A stretch of DNA of 64,000 nt. It comes from Bradyrhizobium sp. WBAH42 (GTDB lineage Bacteria; Pseudomonadota; Alphaproteobacteria; Rhizobiales; Xanthobacteraceae). Both the position numbers and the translations under genes were made by a program. The DNA lies in NCBI RefSeq assembly GCF_024585265.1, contig NZ_CP036533.1, positions 2,365,001 to 2,429,000 of the forward strand, given 5' to 3'. The notes below the pieces were generated by a model that had not been told where the DNA came from, searched no databases, and worked only from the letters and a program-made list of their open reading frames with translations. Below are positions 48,713 through 58,107 of this stretch, piece after piece; within the stretch, counting starts at the first letter, position 1; each line of letters opens with the position of its first letter.

Positions 48713-49822
48713 ATGAGCGCCTATATCGCCCGCCGCATCCTGCTGATGATTCCGACGCTGCTCGGAATCCTCTTCGTGTCCTTTGTCGTCGTGCAGTTCG
48801 CGCCGGGCGGCCCGGTCGAGCGCGTAATCGCGCAGCTCTCGGGTGCCGATACCGGCGGGACCTCGCGTATTTCCGGCGGCAGCGATTTTGCGCAGCGCGC
48901 GCCGGGACAGGTCGGTGCTGGCGGCGATGCCATCAACTCGAAATATCGCGGCGCGCAGGGCCTCGACCCTGATTTCATCAAGAAGCTGGAGGTGCAGTTC
49001 GGCTTCGACAAGCCCGCGCCGGAACGCTTCCTGCTGATGGTGTGGAACTTCGCCCGCTTCGATTTCGGCAAGAGCTATTTTCGCGACGTCAGCGTGCTCC
49101 AGCTCATCAAGGAGAAGCTGCCCGTCTCGATCTCGCTTGGCCTCTGGCTGACGCTTGTGACGTATCTGATCTCGATCCCGCTCGGCATTCGCAAGGCCGT
49201 GAACGACGGGGCGCGCTTCGACACCTGGACCTCGACGGTACTCGTGCTCGGCTACGCCATCCCCGGTTTTCTGTTCGCCATCCTCCTCATCATCCTGTTT
49301 GCCGGCGGCTCCTTCTTCAACTGGTTCCCGTTGCGCGGACTCACCTCGGACGGCTGGTCGCAGTTTCCCTGGTATTGGAAGATCATCGATTATTTCTGGC
49401 ATCTGACGCTGCCGCTGATCGCCATGGGGCTGGGTGCCTTCACCACCATGACGTTCCTGACCAAGAACTCGTTCCTGGACGAGATTCGCAAGCAATACGT
49501 CATGACCGCCCGCGCCAAGGGCTGCAGCGAGAACCGGGTGCTCTACGGCCACGTCTTCCGCAACGCGATGCTGATCGTGATCGCCGGCTTCCCCGGCACT
49601 TTCATCCACGCCTTCTTTTCCGGCTCGCTGCTGATCGAGACCATCTTCTCGCTGGACGGGCTCGGGCTGCTCAGCTTCGAGAGCGTGCTCAACCGCGACT
49701 ACCCCGTGGTGTTCGGCACGCTCTACATCTTTTCGCTGGTCGGCCTCGTCATCAACCTGATCTCCGACCTGACCTATATGTGGATCGACCCCCGGATCGA
49801 TTTCGAAGCGCGGGAGGTCTGA
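48713..49822 (+). CDS. yejB: Peptide ABC transporter permease, YejB type
   Basis: A 369-residue inner-membrane permease of the DppB/YejB group. It begins MSAYIARRILLMIPTLLGIL, contains a periplasmic loop of about 90 residues rich in Gly and Ser, and has the ATPase-contact loop DEIRKQYVMTARAKGCSENR. It starts two bases after the preceding stop and overlaps the next gene by one base (TGATG). Confidence 0.94.
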   Translation: MSAYIARRILLMIPTLLGILFVSFVVVQFAPGGPVERVIAQLSGADTGGTSRISGGSDFAQRAPGQVGAGGDAINSKYRGAQGLDPDFIKKLEVQFGFDKPAPERFLLMVWNFARFDFGKSYFRDVSVLQLIKEKLPVSISLGLWLTLVTYLISIPLGIRKAVNDGARFDTWTSTVLVLGYAIPGFLFAILLIILFAGGSFFNWFPLRGLTSDGWSQFPWYWKIIDYFWHLTLPLIAMGLGAFTTMTFLTKNSFLDEIRKQYVMTARAKGCSENRVLYGHVFRNAMLIVIAGFPGTFIHAFFSGSLLIETIFSLDGLGLLSFESVLNRDYPVVFGTLYIFSLVGLVINLISDLTYMWIDPRIDFEAREV

Positions 49823-51000
49823 TGACGATCACCGCGCCGACGCCGATCGAGACCACAGCGAAGTCGCCGCTCGGCGATGTCGTTCCGATCACGCGCAAGC
49901 CGTTCGCTCCGTCGCCGCTCAACCGGCGGCGCTGGCAGAACTTCAAGGCGAACCGCCGCGGCTACTGGTCCTTCTGGATCTTCATCGGCCTGTTCGTGAT
50001 TTCGCTGTTCGCCGAGCTGATTGCCAATGATCGGCCCTTCCTGATCAAGTTCGATGGCCGTCTCTATTGGCCGGCCTTCGTCACCTATTCGGAGACGACG
50101 TTCGGCGGCGATTTCGAGACGGCGGCCGATTATCGCGACCCGTACTTGCAGAAGCTGATCAAGGAAAAGGGCGGCAGCATCGTCTGGCCGCTGATCCGCT
50201 ACTCCTACGACACCCATAATCTCGATTTGCCGACGCCGGCGCCGTCGCCGCCGACCTGGATGCTGACGGAGAAGCAGTGCAAGCCGGTGGTCGAGAAGAA
50301 GGGGCTGAAGAGCTGCCGCGATCTCGAATACAACTGGCTCGGGACCGACGATCAGGGTCGCGACGTGGTGGCGCGGCTGATCTACGGCTTCCGCATCTCC
50401 GTGCTGTTCGGCCTTTGTCTCACCATCGTCTCGTCCGTCATCGGCATCGCGGCGGGCGCGGTGCAGGGCTATTTCGGCGGGTGGGTCGATCTGATCTTCC
50501 AGCGCTTCATCGAGATCTGGACCGCGATTCCATCGCTCTATCTACTCCTGATCCTGTCCTCGGTGCTCGTACCCGGCTTCTTCGTGCTGCTCGGCATCCT
50601 GCTGCTGTTCTCCTGGGTCTCGCTGGTCGGTCTCGTGCGAGCCGAGTTCCTGCGCGGGCGCAATTTCGAATACATCCAGGCGGCGCGGGCGCTCGGCGTC
50701 TCCAATCCCGTGATCATGTTCCGTCACCTGCTGCCGAACGCGATGGTCGCGACCATGACGTTCCTGCCGTTCATCGTGTCGAGCTCGGTGATGACGCTGA
50801 CGGCGCTCGATTTCCTCGGCTTTGGCCTGCCACCGGGGTCGCCTTCCCTTGGCGAGCTGCTGTCGCAGGCCAAGGCCAATGTGCAGGCGCCGTGGCTCGG
50901 CTTCTCCGGCTTCTTCTCGGTCGCGATCATGCTGTCGCTCCTGATCTTCATCGGCGAAGCCGTGCGCGACGCCTTCGATCCGCGCAAGACGTTCAGGTAA
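49822..51000 (+). CDS. yejE: Peptide ABC transporter permease, YejE type
   Basis: A 392-residue permease of the DppC/YejE group. A hydrophilic N-terminal 45 residues is followed by a first membrane segment and a large periplasmic domain containing ENDRP-like ELIANDRPFLIKFDGRLYWP, which is diagnostic of YejE. The ATPase-contact loop is EYIQAARALGVSNPVIMFRH. The long frame upstream of 49822 is antisense-like noise; ATG 49822 overlaps the yejB stop and matches family length. Confidence 0.93.
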   Translation: MTITAPTPIETTAKSPLGDVVPITRKPFAPSPLNRRRWQNFKANRRGYWSFWIFIGLFVISLFAELIANDRPFLIKFDGRLYWPAFVTYSETTFGGDFETAADYRDPYLQKLIKEKGGSIVWPLIRYSYDTHNLDLPTPAPSPPTWMLTEKQCKPVVEKKGLKSCRDLEYNWLGTDDQGRDVVARLIYGFRISVLFGLCLTIVSSVIGIAAGAVQGYFGGWVDLIFQRFIEIWTAIPSLYLLLILSSVLVPGFFVLLGILLLFSWVSLVGLVRAEFLRGRNFEYIQAARALGVSNPVIMFRHLLPNAMVATMTFLPFIVSSSVMTLTALDFLGFGLPPGSPSLGELLSQAKANVQAPWLGFSGFFSVAIMLSLLIFIGEAVRDAFDPRKTFR

Positions 51001-51005
51001 GGCAC

Positions 51006-52643
51006 ATGGACGCGATCAACCAGCCTCTGCTCAGCGTGCGCGATCTTTCGGTGGCCTTCCACCAGGGGGGCGCCACCACGCTCGCGGTCGATAAGGTCTC
51101 GTTCCAGATCAAGCGCGGCGAATGCGTCGCGCTGGTCGGCGAATCCGGTTCCGGCAAGTCGGTCAGCGCGCTCTCGATCCTGAAGCTGCTGCCCTATCCG
51201 AACGCCTCCCACCCCTCCGGCAGCATCCGCTTCAAGGGGCAGGAGCTGATCGACCAATCCGAGCAGCAGATGCGCGAGCTCAGGGGCAGCGACATCTCCA
51301 TCATCTTCCAGGAGCCGATGACCTCGCTCAATCCGCTGCACACGATCGAGGCGCAGATCGGCGAGATCATCCAGCTGCACAATCCGACCAGCAATGCGCA
51401 GGCGCGCAAGCGGACGCTGGAGCTGCTGACCCAGGTCGGTATTCCCGATCCGGAGACCCGGCTGAACAGCTATCCGCACCAGCTCTCCGGCGGCCAGCGC
51501 CAGCGCGTGATGATCGCGATGGCGCTCGCCAACGAGCCGGACCTTCTGATCGCGGACGAGCCGACCACCGCGCTCGACGTTACCGTGCAGGCGCAGATCC
51601 TGGCGCTGCTCGCCGAGATCCGCTCGCGGCTGGGCATGAGCCTGTTGTTCATCACCCACGATCTCGGCATCGTGCGCCGCATCGCCGACACCGTCTGCGT
51701 CATGAAGGGCGGCGCGATCGTCGAGCAGGGGCCGGTCGAGCAGGTCTTCAAGAGCCCGAAACATCCCTATACGCGCGACCTGCTCGCGGCCGAGCCCAAG
51801 CCCGATCCGGCGCCGCCGCAGCCGGATGCGCCGGTGGTGATGTCGGCCAATGATCTCAAAGTCTGGTTCCCGATCAAGCGCGGCCTGATGCGCAAGACGG
51901 TCGGCCACATCAAGGCGGTCGACGGCGTCAGTGTCGCCGTACGCAAGGGCGAGACGCTCGGCGTGGTCGGCGAATCCGGCTCGGGCAAGACCACGCTGGG
52001 GCTTGCGCTGCTGCGGCTGATCTCCTCGAACGGGCGCATCGTGTTCTTAGGGAAAGACATCCAGGGCCTGCGTTTCCAGGAGATGCGTCCCTTCCGGCGC
52101 GACATGCAGATCGTGTTCCAGGATCCGTTCGGCTCGCTCTCACCGCGTATGTCGGTCGCCGACATCATCGCCGAAGGCCTGTCCGTGCATCAGCCGAAGC
52201 TCTCGCGCGAAGAACGCGAGGCGCGCGTCGTCAAGGCGCTCGAGGATGTCGGGCTCAATCCGGAGACGCGCTTCCGCTATCCGCATGAATTCTCCGGCGG
52301 CCAGCGTCAGCGCATCTCGATCGCGCGCGCGATCGTGCTGGAGCCGGATTTTGTCGTGCTCGACGAGCCGACCAGCGCACTCGACATGCTGTTCCAGGCG
52401 CAGATGGTCGACCTGTTGCGCGAGCTCCAGCGCAAGCGCGAGCTCACCTACATGTTCATCTCGCACGATTTGCGCGTCGTCGCCTCGCTCGCCAGCCACC
52501 TCATCGTGATGCGCGGCGGCAAGGTGGTCGAGGAAGGCCAGGCCGCCGAGCTGTTCAGGAATCCGAAGACGGACTACACCCGCGCGCTGTTCGCGGCCGC
52601 GTTCCGGCTGGAAACGGCCGGGAATGGGGCGGTGGCGACGTAG
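51006..52643 (+). CDS. yejF: Peptide ABC transporter dual ATPase, YejF type
   Basis: A 545-residue protein with two ABC ATPase domains in one chain. The first has Walker A GESGSGKS near residue 46, [15 protein letters not shown] and Walker [13 protein letters not shown]. The second has Walker [10 protein letters not shown] near 322, [15 protein letters not shown] and Walker [13 protein letters not shown]. Each domain is followed by the oligopeptide-type tail (for example [14 protein letters not shown]). It starts five bases after yejE and completes the transporter operon. Confidence 0.94.
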   Translation: MDAINQPLLSVRDLSVAFHQGGATTLAVDKVSFQIKRGECVALVGESGSGKSVSALSILKLLPYPNASHPSGSIRFKGQELIDQSEQQMRELRGSDISIIFQEPMTSLNPLHTIEAQIGEIIQLHNPTSNAQARKRTLELLTQVGIPDPETRLNSYPHQLSGGQRQRVMIAMALANEPDLLIADEPTTALDVTVQAQILALLAEIRSRLGMSLLFITHDLGIVRRIADTVCVMKGGAIVEQGPVEQVFKSPKHPYTRDLLAAEPKPDPAPPQPDAPVVMSANDLKVWFPIKRGLMRKTVGHIKAVDGVSVAVRKGETLGVVGESGSGKTTLGLALLRLISSNGRIVFLGKDIQGLRFQEMRPFRRDMQIVFQDPFGSLSPRMSVADIIAEGLSVHQPKLSREEREARVVKALEDVGLNPETRFRYPHEFSGGQRQRISIARAIVLEPDFVVLDEPTSALDMLFQAQMVDLLRELQRKRELTYMFISHDLRVVASLASHLIVMRGGKVVEEGQAAELFRNPKTDYTRALFAAAFRLETAGNGAVAT

Positions 52644-52648
52644 CTCCG

Positions 52649-52734
52649 GTAGGATGGGTAGAGCGCAGCGAAACCCATCATCCTAACGACGCGGGCCTTG
52701 AAGCGATGGGTTTCGCTGCGCTCTACCCATCTAC
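52649..52734. repeat. Dispersed palindromic repeat, family G
   Basis: Starts GTAGGATGGGTAGAGCGCAG and ends GCGCTCTACCCATCTAC; the arms GGGTAGAGCGCAGCGAAACC and GGTTTCGCTGCGCTCTACCC are fully complementary over 20 bases. It lies between the convergent yejF and NlpC/P60 genes and could end both transcripts. Confidence 0.82.
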
Positions 52735-52745
52735 ACGGTGCGCGG

Positions 52746-53588
52746 CTACAGCCGCTTGATCGCAACGACCTCGCTGCCGGCCGCCTTGATCCGCGCGATC
52801 GCCGGCTCGATCGGCTCGATTACCGTTGCCATGTGATGCGCATTGGCGTGAACCATGGTGGCGGCATCGCGCACGATCGCGACATGACCTTTCCAGAAGA
52901 TCAGATCGCCGCGCTGCAAGCTGCTCCATTCATGCGGCTCCAGCGCACGGCCGAGACCGGCGAGCTGCATGTCGCTGTCGCGCGGGCAGCCGATCCCGGT
53001 CGATGCCAGCGAGACCTGGACGAGGCCGGAGCAATCGATGCCAAAGCTGCTCTTGCCGCCCCAGAGATAGGGCGTGCCAAGGAAGCGCTCGGCGACCGCG
53101 ACGAAATCCGCTTCGCGATGATCGAGCGGAGCGAGATGCGATCTCGGCAGATACCTGCCGTCGTGCGTCACGGCGAAGCCGCCGTCCTGGCGCGCCACGG
53201 CGAGCTTCGATCCCATCACGAGCGTGTCGGCCGGCGGGAGCTTGATCGAGGGTCCGGGGAACGCAAACGTCCGCAGCGCGCTGACCAAGTGAGTTGCGGC
53301 GGCCGACGGCTTTGCGAGCGCAGCATCCGGCAGCCAGCCGACATAGCCATCGCCATTGAGCTGGCCCCACGCCCAACCCTCGCCGTTGCGGTCGTAGACC
53401 GTGACACGTTCGCCGCGCAGGGCCTCCGTCCTCAGCATCGCGTTCGAGGACGGCTGCTCGCGCAACGGCGCGATCGCTTCGACCACCTCGAATTCCTCGC
53501 CGGCGACGTAGCGATCCGCCTGCACCTTGCCTTCGAGATATTTGGCGGCGAGGTCGCCGCGCGCCGGTGTCAGCCGCGGGTCATGCAT
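52746..53588 (-). CDS. NlpC/P60-family peptidoglycan hydrolase with SH3 domains
   Basis: A 280-residue cysteine peptidase of the C40 (NlpC/P60) family, cutting peptide stems of peptidoglycan. N-terminal SH3-like region at about 30-100 (ALRGERVTVYDRNGEGWAWG, then YVGWLPDAAL). The catalytic domain has Cys in FGIDCSGLVQ near 185, the first His in WKGHVAIVRD near 234 and HANAHH as the third site. No signal peptide is evident, unlike many relatives; its start overlaps the aminopeptidase gene by eight bases. Such pairs (dipeptidyl-peptidase with M17 aminopeptidase) suggest joint recycling of muropeptides imported by the neighbouring Yej system. Confidence 0.9.
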   Translation of the reverse strand: MHDPRLTPARGDLAAKYLEGKVQADRYVAGEEFEVVEAIAPLREQPSSNAMLRTEALRGERVTVYDRNGEGWAWGQLNGDGYVGWLPDAALAKPSAAATHLVSALRTFAFPGPSIKLPPADTLVMGSKLAVARQDGGFAVTHDGRYLPRSHLAPLDHREADFVAVAERFLGTPYLWGGKSSFGIDCSGLVQVSLASTGIGCPRDSDMQLAGLGRALEPHEWSSLQRGDLIFWKGHVAIVRDAATMVHANAHHMATVIEPIEPAIARIKAAGSEVVAIKRL

Positions 53589-54954
53589 AGCGCTCGCTCA
53601 GCAGTGCGTAGATGGCGCGCGCGGCCTGGCACTCGCCGCCTTCGGGCCGTGCCGGCTTCGCCGACGGCGTCCAGCCAAAGATATCGACATGCAGCCAGCT
53701 CTTGGCGCGCTCGACGAAGCGTTGCAGGAACAGGGCGCAGGTGATCGAGCCGGCAAAACCGCCCGATGGTGCATTGGTGATGGTGGCGGTCTTGGAGTCC
53801 AGCCAGGCATCGTAATGCGGCCACAGCGGCATGCGCCACAACGGATCGTTCTCCTTCACCGCGCAGCGCGCGACGTCGGAGGCCAGCGTCTCATCATTGG
53901 TGTAGAAGGGCGGCAGATCCGGTCCCAGCGCGACGCGGGCCGCGCCGGTCAGCGTACCCAGGTCGATCAGCAGATCGGGCGTCTCCTCGTCGGCCAGCGC
54001 CAGCGCGTCGGCGAGCACGAGGCGGCCTTCGGCGTCGGTGTTTCCGATCTCGACCGTGATCCCCTTGCGCGAGGTGAAGATATCGAGCGGGCGGAAGGCA
54101 TTGCCGGCGACGGCGTTCTCGACCGCCGGGATCAGCACGCGCAGCCGCACCTTCAGCTTCGCATCCATCACCATGCGCGCCAGCGCCAGCACGTTGGCGG
54201 CGCCGCCCATGTCCTTCTTCATGATCAGCATGCCGCTCGACGGCTTCAGGTCCAGGCCGCCGGTGTCGAAGCACACGCCTTTGCCGACCAGCGTCACCTT
54301 GGGATGATCAGGATCGCCCCAGACGATGTCGATCAGCCGCGGCGCGCGGCTGGAGGCCATGCCGACGGCGTGGATCAGCGGAAAGCTCTTCGCCAGCTCT
54401 TCGCCGATGGTGCAGGCGAAGCTCGCGCCGAACTCGGCGGCGAGCGCTTGCGCCTCTGCGGCGAGCTCGTCCGGGCCCATGTCGTTGGAGGGCGTGTTGA
54501 TGAGGTCGCGCGCGAGCATTGCGGCATCGGCAATCCGCTCGATCTCGGCCGCATCGACACCGTCAGGCGGCACCAGCCGGACCTCGGGGCGATCAGCCTT
54601 ACGGTAGCGGGCGAAGCGATAGCATCCCAGCGCGAACGCGAGCGCCGCGAGCCGTGCGTCGTGCGGTGCATTGGCAAACCGATAGGTGCCCGGCGGCAAA
54701 AGGCCGGGCAGGGCGCCGGGCCGAAACAGGTCGCGCGATCTTGCGCTCTCCTCCTCGAGCCCGAACAGCACCTGTGCAATGGCGCCGTCGGTCGCGGGCA
54801 GGGCAAGATAGCCGCCCGGCTTTGCGGCAAAGGCGCTGGCGCGCGCGAACTGGCGTTGCGCCGGCGGCAGCGTCTCGGCGACCTGATCCCAGCTCGATTT
54901 GGTGACGAAGGTGATCGGGGTGGCGGTGGATGACGTCTCGAAGACAGAAGGCAT
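53581..54954 (-). CDS. M17-family leucyl aminopeptidase-like protein
   Basis: A 457-residue cytosolic metallo-aminopeptidase of the M17 family. The two-metal site is visible: VGKGVCFDTGGLDLKPSSGM near 228 (catalytic Lys, metal-binding Asp), KKDMGGAANVLALAR near 250, and NTDAEGRLVLADALALA near 300-316, which includes the metal Asp-Glu and the Arg. It removes N-terminal residues from peptides. It ends overlapping the NlpC/P60 gene by eight bases, so the two are co-translated. Confidence 0.93.
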   Translation of the reverse strand: MPSVFETSSTATPITFVTKSSWDQVAETLPPAQRQFARASAFAAKPGGYLALPATDGAIAQVLFGLEEESARSRDLFRPGALPGLLPPGTYRFANAPHDARLAALAFALGCYRFARYRKADRPEVRLVPPDGVDAAEIERIADAAMLARDLINTPSNDMGPDELAAEAQALAAEFGASFACTIGEELAKSFPLIHAVGMASSRAPRLIDIVWGDPDHPKVTLVGKGVCFDTGGLDLKPSSGMLIMKKDMGGAANVLALARMVMDAKLKVRLRVLIPAVENAVAGNAFRPLDIFTSRKGITVEIGNTDAEGRLVLADALALADEETPDLLIDLGTLTGAARVALGPDLPPFYTNDETLASDVARCAVKENDPLWRMPLWPHYDAWLDSKTATITNAPSGGFAGSITCALFLQRFVERAKSWLHVDIFGWTPSAKPARPEGGECQAARAIYALLSERYA

Positions 54955-55153
54955 TGGCGGGTCCGGATCGTCAGTTCAGGCGGATCATGCGAACGGACGA
55001 GACTTCGCAGAGTTTGGCCGCGGCTGCAATCGGCTTTGCCGTCACCGGTCGGCGAGCCGCTACTCGCCTCAAGGGGGCCATGGTAGGTTCCGGCAACGGT
55101 CGCCAGAATGAAATCGGGGGCGACCGACGACAAACGCGCCGGGAGGACATGCA

Positions 55154-55357
55154 ATGGAGTTTGTGTGGAGCGTGGTTACGTTCATCGGCCAGGCTATCGA
55201 GGTGATCTTCGGTTATGTCGAGCACCACCATTGGATCTTCGCGTTCCTTGCCGGCGGCTACCTCTTCTATCTCCACGACCGCTCCGTCCACGCGCGCTTC
55301 GATGCGCTCGACAGGCGCGTCGACGAGATCCGCAAGCGGATTGCCATCGAATATTGA
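55154..55357 (+). CDS. Small single-pass membrane protein
   Basis: A 67-residue protein not recognised from any family. It has hydrophobic segments at about 3-22 (FVWSVVTFIGQAIEVIFGYV) and 25-40 (HWIFAFLAGGYLFYLH), separated by a short HHH turn, and a charged C-terminal helix (ARFDALDRRVDEIRKRIAIE). A very good ribosome binding site, GGGAGGA, lies six bases upstream, so it is likely to be real. It is upstream of, and co-directional with, the metallophosphoesterase gene 270 bases away. Confidence 0.7.
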   Translation: MEFVWSVVTFIGQAIEVIFGYVEHHHWIFAFLAGGYLFYLHDRSVHARFDALDRRVDEIRKRIAIEY

Positions 55358-55626
55358 GCGGACGAGACGAAACCCTCCTCGGACAAATCTCGTATCTGAC
55401 GCCGAGAGCTGCCGTTCGCGACGCCGCGGCCGCAGGGCTTTACTAGCGTTTTGGTTGTGGCATTATCTGAGAATATTCTAGATTGTGCCGCTCGCTCTGC
55501 GTGACCCGAACGCAGACACGCAGCAGCACGGTGCCTGCCGAGGTTAGGTCGATACGGCTGAATCCGTTCGTCGAAGCATTTTTCTTACTGTTTGGGCGGC
55601 GCAGCATTGTAGATGAGCGGCGCAAA
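55358..55626. other. Intergenic region before the metallophosphoesterase gene
   Basis: About 270 bases. The middle, around 55440-55490, is less GC-rich than its surroundings and holds the perfect palindrome AGAATATTCT at 55472-55481. This may be the promoter or operator of the metallophosphoesterase gene. An in-frame open stretch runs back to 55483 but has no ribosome binding site. Confidence 0.4.
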
Positions 55627-57150
55627 ATGGATAGATCGTTCGTTGTTGCGCAGATTTCCGACCTGCATCTGGACGGGTCGGGCCGGCTGCTTCCGGCCAT
55701 CGAGACGCTCAGGGCCGCGATTTGCGAGAAGATGGCGGCTGTCGCGAATGTTCCCGATCGCATCCTGCTGATCACGGGCGACCTGGTGGACGATCCGACG
55801 CCGCGCGCACTCGACGAGGCGCTCGCCGTCATCGCATCCTTCCGGCAGACCGGGCTGTTCACCGACATCCAGGCCGTAGCCGGCAATCACGACGTCAAGC
55901 GGCCGAGCCAGCGTGCGGGCCGTCACGACGCCTACGATTACCTGCACCTGCCGCGGACCGCGAAGAGCGTCTATTACCGTCAGGCCGGCCTCGACCTGGT
56001 GCTGCTCGATTCCAATCGCGCAAGCCTTATGGCGCTCGCGAGCGGCAAGATCGGCGAGAGCGCCTACAAGGCGATGGTCGCCGATTCCGCCCGGCTGAGC
56101 GCCGAGCTCGCGGGGAGCATCGGTTCTTCCGGGCGCACCGACTATGCCGAGCCCGTGGACAACCTGGTCCGCGTGCTGGCCCTGCACCATCATCCGCTGC
56201 CGCAGGCGACCGGCGAAGGAAAGCGCTTTCTCGGCGTGCCCGACGAGCCGCTGATGTATCTCGCCGCACCCGCGACCTTCCTCGAGGCTGCCACCTCGCT
56301 CAACGTCGATCTGGTTCTGCACGGTCATCGCCATGTCGAGGGGCTGACCCGTTATTCCATCCCCGATCCGCGTGCGACGTCGAGCGACAGCGGTGAGGCG
56401 TTCTGGCGCACGATCTACGTGCTCTCCTGTCCGTCCTCGACCGGGCAGGCCGGCGACGATGCCGGCTTCAACCTCGTCCATTTCGGCCCCGCGTCCCATG
56501 CCGGCCGCACGGAGCACCGCTTCGCGATCACCCGCTATTCGAGGCTCCGCAACGATGCGGCCTTCAGGCCACTCGATTCCAACCTGCCGGGCGGGGTCAT
56601 CAGGCTGCCCGCGGGACGCGACTTTTCCCGTGATCCGGCCCTCCAGTCGGCGATCGCGGCCGCCTCATCCGGCGCGCTGACACGCGACCAGGTCGCGGCG
56701 ATCGTCCGCCGGCTGTTCGTGCGTGGCAGCTTCTACGATGAGGCGGAGCCGAACTGGGCGAATGCGCTCTACGCCTACGTCGTCTCGGCCCATGCCTGGG
56801 CGGAGCTCGCGCGCAAGGCCGCGAGATCCGGGCCGGGATTCGATGTCGACGTGCTCGCCGCGGTGAGAACGCTGCTCGGTCGATTGATCGAGCAATCCGC
56901 CGACGTGCTCGGCATCGATCGCGCTCAGCTCGATGAGCTCTACGGGAGAGGCCTGATCAACCGTCACGACTTCCTGCGCCAGGTGCCGCGGCTGCCTCGC
57001 GAGGGGATCGACGTTCGACGGCGGGCGCGGCAGAGACTGCAATTGCTGCGGGAGCTGGACCAGCAGGTGAAGGCGCTCGGCCTCGATCTCGGCCTCGGCG
57101 GAGGCGCGCCTCCGCAACAACCGCCGGCGCGAGAGGAGCACGTTGGATAG
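55627..57150 (+). CDS. Calcineurin-like metallophosphoesterase with uncharacterised C-terminal half
   Basis: A 507-residue protein. Residues 1 to about 290 are a complete metallophosphoesterase domain: ISDLHLD at 10-16, GDLVDD near 53, GNHD near 85, LHHHPL near 187 and HGHRH near 232, giving all the dimetal ligands. This resembles cAMP phosphodiesterase-type enzymes. From about 330 on (ALTRDQVAAIVRRLFVRGSF, YDEAEPNWANALYAYVVSAH, then AWAELARKAARSG) is a helical domain I do not recognise, and the C terminus is Gly/Pro-rich. No signal peptide. Role unknown. Confidence 0.85.
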   Translation: MDRSFVVAQISDLHLDGSGRLLPAIETLRAAICEKMAAVANVPDRILLITGDLVDDPTPRALDEALAVIASFRQTGLFTDIQAVAGNHDVKRPSQRAGRHDAYDYLHLPRTAKSVYYRQAGLDLVLLDSNRASLMALASGKIGESAYKAMVADSARLSAELAGSIGSSGRTDYAEPVDNLVRVLALHHHPLPQATGEGKRFLGVPDEPLMYLAAPATFLEAATSLNVDLVLHGHRHVEGLTRYSIPDPRATSSDSGEAFWRTIYVLSCPSSTGQAGDDAGFNLVHFGPASHAGRTEHRFAITRYSRLRNDAAFRPLDSNLPGGVIRLPAGRDFSRDPALQSAIAAASSGALTRDQVAAIVRRLFVRGSFYDEAEPNWANALYAYVVSAHAWAELARKAARSGPGFDVDVLAAVRTLLGRLIEQSADVLGIDRAQLDELYGRGLINRHDFLRQVPRLPREGIDVRRRARQRLQLLRELDQQVKALGLDLGLGGGAPPQQPPAREEHVG

Positions 57151-57155
57151 CGCCG

Positions 57156-57170
57156 TTAACCGGCCGTTAG
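57156..57170 (+). promoter_or_regulatory. CtrA-like site upstream of tadD
   Basis: TTAA at 57156-57159, seven bases, and TTAG at 57167-57170: one mismatch from the CtrA consensus TTAA-N7-TTAA. It is also inside the inverted repeat GTTAACC (57155-57161) and GGTTAAC (57171-57177). It lies 61 bases upstream of the tadD start. CtrA controls pilus genes in Caulobacter, so this is a plausible cell-cycle input; inferred from pattern only. Confidence 0.4.
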
Positions 57171-57230
57171 GGTTAACATTCTATTGCTGACGCGTTCGGC
57201 TCGATCGAGCAGCTCGAGAGTCAAAGCGTC

Positions 57231-58058
57231 ATGCGTCAACGGATCAGGCTTACCCGGCTACTTGCTTCCACGTCGCTGGTCGCGACGGTTGCGATGGGCC
57301 TCGGCGGCTGCACGGCCATGTCGAAGCTCTCCGAGGTGACGGGCTCGGTCGGCCCCCGGGCGGATGCGGCCTCCGCCGATCGCGCGCCGACCGATCCGGC
57401 GCGTGCGGTCGAAGCCTATGGCGAGCGCTACCGCGCCAATCCCCGGGATGCCGACGCCGCACTCGCCTATGGCCAGGCCTTGCGCGCCAACGGCCAACGC
57501 GCCCAGGCGGCCGCCGTGCTCGAGCAGGCGACCATCGCCAACCCCGGCAACAAGGCGCTGCTCGCTCAATACGGCCGCGCCCTCGCCGACAACGGCAATT
57601 TCCAGCAGGCCTTCGATGTGCTGTCGAAGGCGCATTCGCCCGACAATCCGGACTGGCGCCTGCTCTCTGTGCAGGGCACCGCGCTGGACCAGATGGGCCG
57701 TCATGAGGAGGCGCGATCCTATTACGCGAGCGCGCTGAAGATCGCACCGGGTGATCCCGGCGTGCTCTCAAACCTCGGCCTGTCCTACATGCTGTCGAAA
57801 GAGCTGCCGAAGGCGGAAGAGGCGCTACGGCAGGCCCATGCCTCGCCGCGTGCCGGCGCCCGGGTGCGGCAGAACCTCGGCTTGGTCGTCGGTCTGCAGG
57901 GCCGCTTCGCGGAAGCGGAGGCCATCGTCAAGGCGGACCTGCCGCCGGACCAGGCTGCGGCCAATGTCGCCTATCTCAAGGAAATGCTGAGCCGCAGCGA
58001 CGCCCCGCGCGGCGCGCCGAAGCGGACGCCGATCGCTTCGCTGAGCCAGCCCGACTGA
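57231..58058 (+). CDS. tadD: TadD-like TPR lipoprotein of Tad/Flp pilus assembly
   Basis: A 275-residue lipoprotein with a signal peptide ending in the lipobox LGGC (Cys27) and tetratricopeptide repeats from about 50 to 235 (ALAYGQALRANGQRAQAAAV, then NPGNKALLAQYGRALADNGN). It matches TadD, a pilotin-like factor for the outer-membrane secretin of the Tad pilus. It faces the tadC end of the tad gene cluster convergently and has a possible CtrA site upstream. Confidence 0.88.
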   Translation: MRQRIRLTRLLASTSLVATVAMGLGGCTAMSKLSEVTGSVGPRADAASADRAPTDPARAVEAYGERYRANPRDADAALAYGQALRANGQRAQAAAVLEQATIANPGNKALLAQYGRALADNGNFQQAFDVLSKAHSPDNPDWRLLSVQGTALDQMGRHEEARSYYASALKIAPGDPGVLSNLGLSYMLSKELPKAEEALRQAHASPRAGARVRQNLGLVVGLQGRFAEAEAIVKADLPPDQAAANVAYLKEMLSRSDAPRGAPKRTPIASLSQPD

Positions 58059-58107
58059 TCATCTGACTTCCTGGCCTTGGTGGCGGACCGTATGGGTCCA
58101 GCCCGGC

